This document shows, piece by piece, positions 1-6,022 of a DNA stretch of 6,513 bases. The notes below the pieces were generated by a model. It made no database searches. It was not told the origin of the DNA and saw nothing but the letters and a program-made list of their open reading frames with translations. The stretch spans positions 1-6,513 of the forward strand of contig JAEZIX010000088.1 of NCBI GenBank assembly GCA_023415935.1, read 5' to 3'. A program made the translations under genes and the position numbers. The DNA comes from Cyanobacteria bacterium OH_CDB_20. GTDB taxonomy: Bacteria; Cyanobacteriota; Vampirovibrionia; Gastranaerophilales; Gastranaerophilaceae. How positions within the stretch are numbered: position 1 is the first letter of the stretch; every line of letters begins with the position of its first letter.

Positions 1-1
1 G

Positions 2-22
2 GAGGAAACTGTTGCAGAATAA
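2..22 (+). CDS. Possible C-terminal tail of an upstream gene (partial)
   Basis: One reading frame is open from the window edge to a TAA at 20-22 and gives the acidic tail EETVAE. An intrinsic terminator begins about 30 bases later, the usual distance for the end of a gene or operon, so this frame is the best candidate for the end of the upstream gene. Only six codons are visible, so the product cannot be named. Another frame stays open to a TAA at 61-63 inside the hairpin, which is less likely to be the true end. Confidence 0.3.
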   Translation, partial: EETVAE

Positions 23-52
23 TAAGTTTTACAGGGAAAGAGAACACTTATT

Positions 53-86
53 TACCGCTTTAAATTATAAGGCGGTATTTTTATTT
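53..86 (+). terminator. Rho-independent terminator of the upstream gene
   Basis: An inverted repeat pairs TACCGC (53-58) with GCGGTA (72-77). The stem continues inward through T59-G71 (wobble), T60-A70, T61-A69 and A62-T68, leaving a 5-nt loop at 63-67. That makes about ten pairs with a GC-rich base. The T-rich run at 78-86 follows directly on the + strand, while the minus-strand side has no comparable T run, so it acts on rightward transcription from before the window. It separates the upstream gene from the glycosyltransferase at 140. Confidence 0.8.
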
Positions 87-105
87 GTAAATTTCTTCTT
101 TTTTA

Positions 106-124
106 AATTCCGGAATTGTATAAT
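106..124 (+). promoter_or_regulatory. Promoter -10 box with a 12-bp palindrome in its spacer
   Basis: A perfect TATAAT lies at 119-124. Transcription would start near 131, leaving a leader of only about nine bases that carries AAAGGA (130-135) and then ATG at 140. No good -35 hexamer is seen at the normal spacing; the sequence there (about 95-101) is pyrimidine-rich. A perfect palindrome AATTCCGGAATT (106-117) ends one base before the -10 box, where a bound repressor or activator would touch RNA polymerase. The promoter is likely from its position after a terminator and before a gene; an operator role for the palindrome is inference. Confidence 0.55.
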
Positions 125-139
125 ATATAAAAGGATTTT

Positions 140-1108
140 ATGAAAAAATTATTTGTTATATCACCAATAAGTATTGCAGGATGCCTCATTCTTCACGGGC
201 TTGCTGAAGCATTTAGAGAACTTGGCGTCTTCACTGTTGAAAAAGATGTTAGAGAAGTTACATTTGAAGAAATTCAAAAATACAAACCTGACTATATTCT
301 TGGCTATGACTACGGTTTTCTTGTAAATAAAGAACTTTCAAAAGACCTAAAAAAACTAAAAGGCGTCAAATTCCTACATTATTTTGCAGATGAACCGAAA
401 AGCAAATTCGCATATACAGACAATCCTGAAATGTATGAAGAACTTAAAAAACTTAAAAACAAATATGTTTTCAATTGGGATCCAGAATTTTTGAATGATT
501 TTGAAGGAAGCAAATACCTTCCGCTCGGAATAAACAAAAAGTTATATAAAACTGAATTTTCAGGATACGAACACAATATTTCCTTTGTTGGAAGACCTCT
601 GACAGAAAAAAGACAGGCTGTTTTGACAAGATTAATAAAAGAATTCGGAGAAATTAGCCTTTTCTGTTACGAAGATCACTTCAAAAGAAGCATAAAAGAA
701 ATCGAAGATAAAAACCTTTTAACAGAACAAGAACTTGATGCTTACAAGGCTTCATATAAAGGTTTTGTCAAAACAGAAAAAGAATTGGCAAAAATATACA
801 ACTCATCAAAAGTAAACATTAACGTGACGGAACAGGGATTGAATAATATAAATTACAGAGTATTTGAAGTCCTTGCAAGTTCAGGATTTCTTATAACTGA
901 TGAGATGAAAGATTTATACGTACATTTTGAAGTTGGAAAAGAGCTTGAAGTGTATCATAATATTGATGATTTAGCAGATAAAATTAAATTCTACTTAGAA
1001 AATCTCGATATAGCTCACGCAATCGCCCGTAAGGGCAGAAAGCACGTTGCCCAGAACCACACTTTCAAAAATAGGGTGGAAAAGATTATGAAAATAATAA
1101 AAAACTAA
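140..1108 (+). CDS. CgeB-family glycosyltransferase
   Basis: This 322-residue soluble protein has no signal peptide or membrane segment. It resembles the CgeB/YkvP family, GT-B-like glycosyltransferases named after a Bacillus spore-coat protein but widespread in surface-glycan loci. The N-terminal half looks like a Rossmann-type domain: MKKLFVISP begins a first strand, a glycine-containing turn and helix follow (residues 10-30), and FLHYFADEP (78-86) matches the family's aromatic-x-x-D-x-P segment. The C-terminal half carries the most recognisable part, N238-Y-R-V-F-E-V-L-A-S-S-G (238-249), then LITDEMKDLYVHFEVGKE (251-268) and a helix around DDLADKIKFYLE (276-287). In related enzymes this Glyco_trans_1-like region binds the nucleotide sugar; the glutamate is E243. 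The start is supported by AAAGGA four bases upstream. It is first in a probable two-gene unit with the aminotransferase. Donor and acceptor cannot be told from sequence. Confidence 0.8.
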   Translation: MKKLFVISPISIAGCLILHGLAEAFRELGVFTVEKDVREVTFEEIQKYKPDYILGYDYGFLVNKELSKDLKKLKGVKFLHYFADEPKSKFAYTDNPEMYEELKKLKNKYVFNWDPEFLNDFEGSKYLPLGINKKLYKTEFSGYEHNISFVGRPLTEKRQAVLTRLIKEFGEISLFCYEDHFKRSIKEIEDKNLLTEQELDAYKASYKGFVKTEKELAKIYNSSKVNINVTEQGLNNINYRVFEVLASSGFLITDEMKDLYVHFEVGKELEVYHNIDDLADKIKFYLENLDIAHAIARKGRKHVAQNHTFKNRVEKIMKIIKN

Positions 1109-1135
1109 AATATGAATTATAGGAGAAAATTATAA

Positions 1136-2323
1136 ATGAATACAAAGACATTGATAACGCCGGCTGATAGAATCACAAAGCTGCCGAAGTATATATTTGT
1201 TGAGCTTGACGAGATGAAGTGTGCTGCAAAGAAAAACGGAATTGAATTTATTGACTTAGGAATAGGAAACCCTGATGGCTGCACAGCTGAACCTATCGTA
1301 GAAGCTGCTGTTTGCTCAATCAGAGACCCTAAAAGTCATGGCTATCCTGCCTTTAGGGGGAAAAAAGAGTTAAGAGACTCAATTGCAGGCTGGATGAAAT
1401 CAAGATACGACGTTACTATTGACCCAGAAAACGAAATTCAGGTTTTAACAGGTGCAAAAGAAGGCTTGGCATTGACTGCATTTGCTTTTACAAATCCTGG
1501 TGACATCAACATAGTACCAGATCCTTATTATCCTGTTTTAGCAAGAGGAACTTGGGCTTCAGGCGGTGAAACATATCACATACCGCTATTGCCAGAAAAC
1601 AAATTTTTGCCTGATATAGATGCTATTCCTGAAGAAATTGCAGAAAAAGCAAAAGTTTTCATCATTAACTATCCAAATAACCCAACAGGAGCAATTGCAC
1701 CTAGAGAATTTTTAGAAAAAGTTGTAGCATTTTGCCGCAAACATTCTATATTGCTGTTATCTGATTTAGCATACGGCGAAGTTTGTTTTGGGGATTACAG
1801 ACCTTTAAGTATTTTCAATATTGAAGGCGCAAAAGAGATAGCTGTTGAAATCCATTCTTGGTCTAAAACATTCAATATGGCTGGCTGGAGAGCTGGTTTT
1901 GTTACAGGAAGAAAAGAGTTTATTGAAGCTATTTTTGCAATGAAAACAAACCTTGACTACGGAACACCTACAGTTGTTCAAGATGCAGCAACAAAAGCTC
2001 TTCAAATGGATTATTCATACGTTGTTCCAACAATGAAAAAATACGAAGAAAGAAGAGATATTTTAGTTGAAAAATTGGCTGAACTGGGCTGGGCAGTAGA
2101 TCCTCCAAAAGCAACAATGTATTTCTGGCTTCCAACACCAAACAATGAGCCTTCAATGGACTTTTGTAAAAGACTGCTTAAAGAAGCAGGAGTTGTTGTA
2201 ACACCTGGTATTGCATTTGGGCAAGGTTCTGATAAGTATTTCAGAATATCAACCGTACAGCCAAAAGAGCTTTTAATCGAAGCAATGGAAAGAATGAAAA
2301 AAGCCGGCATAAGGTATCAATAG
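1136..2323 (+). CDS. Class I PLP-dependent aminotransferase (AlaC / LL-diaminopimelate aminotransferase-like)
   Basis: A complete 395-residue fold-type I aminotransferase of normal family length. PLP-site features are all present: the tyrosine of DPYYPV (129-134), NYPNNPTG (178-185) with N182, SDLAYGE (209-215) with D210 pairing with the pyridine nitrogen and Y213, and HSWSKTFNMAGWRAGF (240-255), where K244 should form the Schiff base. R370 in KYFRIS should bind the substrate carboxylate. The opening ADRITKLPKYIF and LGIGNPDG (41-48) are typical of the group holding glutamate-pyruvate transaminase AlaC and the bacterial DapL2 type of LL-diaminopimelate aminotransferase. GNPDG, YDVTIDPE (91-98) and LDYGT (273-277) look more like AlaC. 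Expected roles are therefore alanine synthesis or the one-step transaminase route to LL-diaminopimelate for lysine and peptidoglycan. The family is certain, the substrate is not. AGGAG at 1121-1125 lies ten bases before the ATG, and the gene starts 27 bases after the glycosyltransferase, so co-transcription is likely. Confidence 0.9.
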   Translation: MNTKTLITPADRITKLPKYIFVELDEMKCAAKKNGIEFIDLGIGNPDGCTAEPIVEAAVCSIRDPKSHGYPAFRGKKELRDSIAGWMKSRYDVTIDPENEIQVLTGAKEGLALTAFAFTNPGDINIVPDPYYPVLARGTWASGGETYHIPLLPENKFLPDIDAIPEEIAEKAKVFIINYPNNPTGAIAPREFLEKVVAFCRKHSILLLSDLAYGEVCFGDYRPLSIFNIEGAKEIAVEIHSWSKTFNMAGWRAGFVTGRKEFIEAIFAMKTNLDYGTPTVVQDAATKALQMDYSYVVPTMKKYEERRDILVEKLAELGWAVDPPKATMYFWLPTPNNEPSMDFCKRLLKEAGVVVTPGIAFGQGSDKYFRISTVQPKELLIEAMERMKKAGIRYQ

Positions 2324-2346
2324 AAGGTTTTTGAATCTATAAAAAG

Positions 2347-2383
2347 TGTGAAGGGCAGGATGTAACTGCCCTTTACATTTTAT
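2347..2383 (+). terminator. Intrinsic terminator after the aminotransferase
   Basis: A 12-pair hairpin is formed by 2347-2358 (TGTGAAGGGCAG) and 2366-2377 (CTGCCCTTTACA), with one G-T wobble (2350/2374) and a 7-nt loop. TTTTAT follows at 2378-2383. The stem is strong and the T run short. On the minus strand the same stem is followed by CTTTTTATAG, so weak bidirectional action is possible, although no minus-strand gene ends here. It separates the glycosyltransferase-aminotransferase unit from the response regulator promoter. Confidence 0.75.
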
Positions 2384-2401
2384 GCACAATATTCTTCTAT
2401 T

Positions 2402-2410
2402 TGGTATAAT
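2402..2410 (+). promoter_or_regulatory. Extended -10 promoter for the response regulator-uvrA unit
   Basis: TGGTATAAT (2402-2410) is a perfect TATAAT preceded by the TGn extension that lets housekeeping-sigma promoters work without a good -35 box. No convincing -35 hexamer is found at the right spacing (2382-2387 is ATGCAC). The expected start is near 2417, which gives a leader of about 28 bases with AAGGA at 2434-2438, six bases before the ATG at 2445. Its place just after a terminator and before a gene supports the call. Confidence 0.65.
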
Positions 2411-2444
2411 TAGTATGGTATCAGAGGATATTTAAGGAAAAAAA

Positions 2445-3155
2445 ATGACAAAAATCCTTGTTGTAGATGATGATGAAGCAATAAATGAACTTATAAAAAC
2501 AAACCTTGAGATTGTTGGATATCAAGTATTTACAGCTTTTGACGGAATAAAAGGTTATGCGGTCGCAAAACAAGAACTCCCAAGCCTTATTATTCTTGAT
2601 GTAATGATGCCTGATGCTGACGGTTACACTGTTGCTAAAAGAATCAGGGAAAACGAGTCCACAAAAGATGTTCCTATACTAATGCTTACAGCTCTTAATA
2701 TGCTTCAAGACAAGGTTAAAGGCTTTGACATAGGGGTAGATGACTATTTAGTAAAGCCTTTTGAGATGGAAGAATTGCTCGCAAGAGTTAAAGCGCTTTT
2801 AAAAAGGGCAAATAAAATCCCTAAATCTATGGCTACAAAAGAGCTTTTAACAGTCGGTGATTTTACAATGCTGCCCGAGAATTACTCGGTTAAAATCCAT
2901 AATAAAGTTGCAAAGTTCACACCAATAGAGTTTGATATATTAAATCTTTTAGTTCAAAATTACGGCAATATGGTTTCTTCGGCAAAGATTTTAAAAGATA
3001 TTTGGGGATATACGCCTGATGATGATGTTGAAACGATAAGGGTGCACATAAAGCATATAAGAACAAAGCTTGATAAGGTTTCTGAAGGCAAAAAATACAT
3101 AGAAACCATATATGGCGGTGGTTATAGACTTATGCCTGATGGCATAAAAAAGTAA
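2445..3155 (+). CDS. OmpR/PhoB-family response regulator, RpaA-like
   Basis: This 236-residue two-domain transcription regulator has an N-terminal receiver domain (about 1-120) with the acidic pocket D8-D9-D10, phospho-acceptor D52 in LDVMMP, T82 in MLTA and K104 in VKPF, so all residues needed for phosphorylation are there. A short linker (RANKIPKSM) leads to a C-terminal winged-helix DNA-binding domain (about 133-230), with FTPIEFDIL (158-166), ILKDIWGYTPDDD (182-194), ETIRVHIKHIRTKL (196-209, recognition helix) and the wing YGGGYRL (223-229). DGIKG (33-37), QDKVKGF (88-94) and PDDDVETIRVHIKH are remembered as features of cyanobacterial RpaA, the clock-output regulator; RpaB and PhoB differ there. 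The family is certain; RpaA orthology is a well-supported guess. No histidine kinase is adjacent, so it is an orphan here. AAGGA six bases before the ATG fixes the start. uvrA follows after 24 bases, probably in the same transcript. Confidence 0.92.
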   Translation: MTKILVVDDDEAINELIKTNLEIVGYQVFTAFDGIKGYAVAKQELPSLIILDVMMPDADGYTVAKRIRENESTKDVPILMLTALNMLQDKVKGFDIGVDDYLVKPFEMEELLARVKALLKRANKIPKSMATKELLTVGDFTMLPENYSVKIHNKVAKFTPIEFDILNLLVQNYGNMVSSAKILKDIWGYTPDDDVETIRVHIKHIRTKLDKVSEGKKYIETIYGGGYRLMPDGIKK

Positions 3156-3179
3156 TTTAGTTTGTGTAATAATTCTGTT

Positions 3180-6008
3180 ATGAACGATAAAATAGTTATA
3201 AGAGGTGCAAATCAGCACAATTTAAAAAATGTTGATTTAGAACTTCCGAAAAATGAAATGATAGTATTTACGGGTGTGTCAGGTTCTGGGAAAAGCTCAC
3301 TTGCTTTTGATACAATTTTTGCTGAAGGTCAAAGACGTTATGTAGAAAGCCTTTCCGTCTACGCAAGACAATTTTTGGGACAAATGGATAAACCCAATGT
3401 TGAGAGCATCGAGGGCCTATCACCTGCTATTTCTATCGACCAAAAATCAACAAGTAATAATCCACGTTCCACTGTCGGTACTGTTACAGAGATTTACGAC
3501 CACTTAAGACTTCTTTTTGCAAGAATTGGGATTCCACATTGTCCTGAATGCGGCGATGAAATTATGCCTCAAACAATTGATCAGATTGTCGACAAAATAT
3601 TAAAGCTCAAAGACGGAACTAAAATCCAGATTATAGCGCCTATTGTAAGAGGCAAAAAAGGGGAATTTATCTCCTTAATCGAAGAATTAAGACAAGAAGG
3701 CTTTATAAGGCTCAGGATAGACGGAAAAACAGTCAATATCGATGAAGAAGACATTGAACTTGCAAAGACAATCAAACACAATATTGATGTTATTGTAGAT
3801 AGAATTGTTGTGAAAGATAGTGCCAAATCAAGGATTGCAGACAGCGCACAAATAGCGCTCAAAAAAGCAAACGGGCTTATGAGCGTTGATGTAATAGGAG
3901 GACAAGAGCTTGTTTTCAGCGAAAAACTCGCTTGCCCAAACTGTAATTTAAGTTTTGAAGAACTTGCACCCAGAATATTCAGTTTCAACGCTCCATACGG
4001 TGCTTGTCCAGCTTGCTCAGGTCTTGGTGTATATTATGAAGTAAACCCGGACTTGTTAATTCCTGATCCTTCAAAATCTCTAAGAGCAGGTGCTATATAC
4101 CCGTGGGCAAAAACAGGAAATCCTTATTATCAGCAGATTTTAGCATCTGTCGCAAAACACTACAAAATAGATATGGATACACCTTTTGAGGATCTTCCAG
4201 AAGAACATAAAGATATTATTTTAAATGGAACCGGTAAAACAAAAATACACCTTGATTTCCAAGCATTCGGAAGCTCTGAATGGGTAAGACAGAATAGACC
4301 TTTTACAGGTATAATTCCATACTTCTTAAAAAAATATAACGAAACAGGTTCAGGCGATATAAGAGAAGAAGTCCAAAAATATATGTCCGAAATCCCTTGT
4401 CCTGAATGTAAAGGTGCAAGGTTAAAACCATTCCCTCTTGCAGTAACCATTTTAGGTAAAAACATTTATGAAGTAACAAAAATGCCTGTAGAAGAAGCTT
4501 TTAAATTCTTCTCTGACATGTTTTTAGAACTCAATGACTATCAGCTAACAATTGCAAAACAGCTTTTAGAAGAGATTAGAGCAAGATTGAAATTCTTACT
4601 GGATGTTGGTTTGGGTTATATTGATTTAGCAAGAATGGCAGGAACTCTATCAGGTGGGGAAGCTCAAAGAATAAGACTTGCAACTCAAATTGGAAGCGGG
4701 CTTTCTGGGGTTTTATATGTACTTGATGAACCTTCAATCGGGCTCCACCAGTTCAACAACGATATGCTTATTAAAACGCTTCTAAAACTCAGAAATCTTG
4801 GAAACACACTTATCGTAGTAGAACACGATGAAGATACAATTAGAAATGCAGACTATATTGTAGATATCGGTCCTTTAGCAGGCATAAATGGTGGTAAAAT
4901 AGTAGCTCAAGGCACATTAAAAGATATTGAAAAAGAGAAAGAATCAATTACAGGCAAATATTTAAGTAAAAAGCTTGAAATACCTGTTCCTAAAAAAAGA
5001 AGAGAAGGAAACGGTGAGTTCTTAAAAATAACAGATGCACACTTAAATAACCTTAAAAATATTGATGTTGATATCCCAATGGGAAAAATAGTTGTTTTAA
5101 CAGGTGTTTCAGGCGCAGGGAAATCAACCCTTATGCAAGACATTATCTATGAATATGCCTTACATAAGCTAAGGGGAAATAAGCCAAAACCTCCTGGGAT
5201 AAAATCAATAAAAGGTTTTGAACATATTGATAAAGTTATTGATATAGACCAATCACCGATTGGAAGAACTCCTAGGTCAAACCCTGCAACATATACGGAT
5301 GTTTTTACTCACATAAGAGAGCTTTTTGCAAAAACAGCGGAGGCAAAACTAAGAGGCTACAAGCAAGGACGTTTCAGCTTTAATGTAAAAGGCGGGCGAT
5401 GTGAGGCTTGCCATGGTGACGGGCTATTAAAAATTGAAATGAACTTCTTGTCAGATGTTTTCGTCAAATGCGATGTCTGCAAAGGTAAACGATACAATCG
5501 AGAAACATTAGAAGTTAAATATAAAGGCAAAGACATCTCAGAAGTTTTAGACATGAGCGTAAGCGAGGCCTTAGAATTCTTCAAAAATATCCCTAAAATT
5601 AAAAGCCGCCTGCAAACGTTATATAACGTAGGTTTGGACTATATAAAACTCGGACAAAGTGCAACAACTCTATCTGGAGGTGAAGCGCAACGTATAAAAC
5701 TTGCAGCTGAACTCAATAAAAAAGCAACTGGAAAGACATTATATCTTCTTGACGAGCCTTCTATCGGGCTTCACTGGTATGACCTTGATAAGCTCATTAA
5801 AATACTACACGAATTAGCTGACAGCGGAAATACCATACTTGTAATCGAACACAATTTAGACTTTATCAAAAGCGCAGATTACATAATAGATCTGGGCCCT
5901 CAAGGCGGAAATCTCGGAGGAGAAATTATTGCGCAAGGAACTCCTGAAGAAGTAGCGCAGGTTAAAAACTCCTATACAGGAATGTATTTAAAGAAATTTT
6001 TAGACTAA
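3180..6008 (+). CDS. uvrA: UvrABC system protein A (excinuclease ABC subunit A)
   Basis: This is the DNA-damage-sensing ATPase of nucleotide excision repair, a cytoplasmic dimer that loads UvrB at lesions. The 942-residue product has normal family length and both ABC halves. Numbered from the ATG at 3180, half one has Walker A GVSGSGKSS (32-40), the UvrB-binding region (roughly 120-245), zinc cysteines C252/C255/C276/C279, signature LSGGEAQR (490-497) and Walker B with D516-E517. Half two has Walker A GVSGAGKST (642-650), zinc cysteines C741/C744/C764/C767, signature LSGGEAQR (831-838) and Walker B with D858-E859. Further CPEC pairs lie at 121-124 and 407-410. No catalytic residue is missing. 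The ATG at 3180 is chosen because MNDKIVIRGANQHNLKN matches the usual UvrA N-terminus. A TTG at 3162 would add six unconserved residues. No Shine-Dalgarno sequence precedes either start, so translation may depend on ribosomes arriving from the regulator gene 24 bases upstream. No SOS box was recognised nearby. Confidence 0.97.
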   Translation: MNDKIVIRGANQHNLKNVDLELPKNEMIVFTGVSGSGKSSLAFDTIFAEGQRRYVESLSVYARQFLGQMDKPNVESIEGLSPAISIDQKSTSNNPRSTVGTVTEIYDHLRLLFARIGIPHCPECGDEIMPQTIDQIVDKILKLKDGTKIQIIAPIVRGKKGEFISLIEELRQEGFIRLRIDGKTVNIDEEDIELAKTIKHNIDVIVDRIVVKDSAKSRIADSAQIALKKANGLMSVDVIGGQELVFSEKLACPNCNLSFEELAPRIFSFNAPYGACPACSGLGVYYEVNPDLLIPDPSKSLRAGAIYPWAKTGNPYYQQILASVAKHYKIDMDTPFEDLPEEHKDIILNGTGKTKIHLDFQAFGSSEWVRQNRPFTGIIPYFLKKYNETGSGDIREEVQKYMSEIPCPECKGARLKPFPLAVTILGKNIYEVTKMPVEEAFKFFSDMFLELNDYQLTIAKQLLEEIRARLKFLLDVGLGYIDLARMAGTLSGGEAQRIRLATQIGSGLSGVLYVLDEPSIGLHQFNNDMLIKTLLKLRNLGNTLIVVEHDEDTIRNADYIVDIGPLAGINGGKIVAQGTLKDIEKEKESITGKYLSKKLEIPVPKKRREGNGEFLKITDAHLNNLKNIDVDIPMGKIVVLTGVSGAGKSTLMQDIIYEYALHKLRGNKPKPPGIKSIKGFEHIDKVIDIDQSPIGRTPRSNPATYTDVFTHIRELFAKTAEAKLRGYKQGRFSFNVKGGRCEACHGDGLLKIEMNFLSDVFVKCDVCKGKRYNRETLEVKYKGKDISEVLDMSVSEALEFFKNIPKIKSRLQTLYNVGLDYIKLGQSATTLSGGEAQRIKLAAELNKKATGKTLYLLDEPSIGLHWYDLDKLIKILHELADSGNTILVIEHNLDFIKSADYIIDLGPQGGNLGGEIIAQGTPEEVAQVKNSYTGMYLKKFLD

Positions 6009-6022
6009 ACTAATTTTTCTTT
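5990..6022. terminator. Weak AT-rich dyad between convergent genes, possible bidirectional terminator
   Basis: AAAGAAA (5990-5996) pairs with TTTCTTT (6016-6022), and inside it TTAG (6000-6003) pairs with CTAA (6010-6013) around the 6-nt loop 6004-6009; unpaired T residues separate the two short stems. The A-rich left side and T-rich right side would give a U-rich 3' end in both directions, as expected between convergent genes. The stem is almost wholly A-T, so it is weak and may work only in part. It overlaps the ends of both genes. Confidence 0.4.

Noticed and set aside
1..139. A riboswitch or small RNA in the left leader
   Set aside because: The only clear structure is one hairpin followed by T residues, fully explained as an intrinsic terminator. 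No conserved riboswitch core was recognised.
2011..2310. A 99-codon minus-strand open frame inside the aminotransferase
   Set aside because: It is a shadow of a strongly conserved gene; no motif or separate promoter supports it. The same holds for the other short antisense frames in the window.
3162..3179. TTG start for uvrA adding six residues
   Set aside because: It has no Shine-Dalgarno sequence, and the extra residues CNNSV do not match the known UvrA N-terminus, which begins at the ATG at 3180.
3581..3988. A 135-codon minus-strand open frame inside uvrA
   Set aside because: It lies entirely within a well-conserved uvrA coding stretch. Its translation is serine/leucine/isoleucine-rich, as expected for the reverse of an AT-rich gene, and no ribosome site or family motif is seen.
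4638..5700. Repeated LSGGEAQR/DEPSIGLH coding segments as a DNA repeat
   Set aside because: These are the two ABC ATPase halves of UvrA, an ancient internal duplication seen in all family members; they are not a recent DNA repeat.
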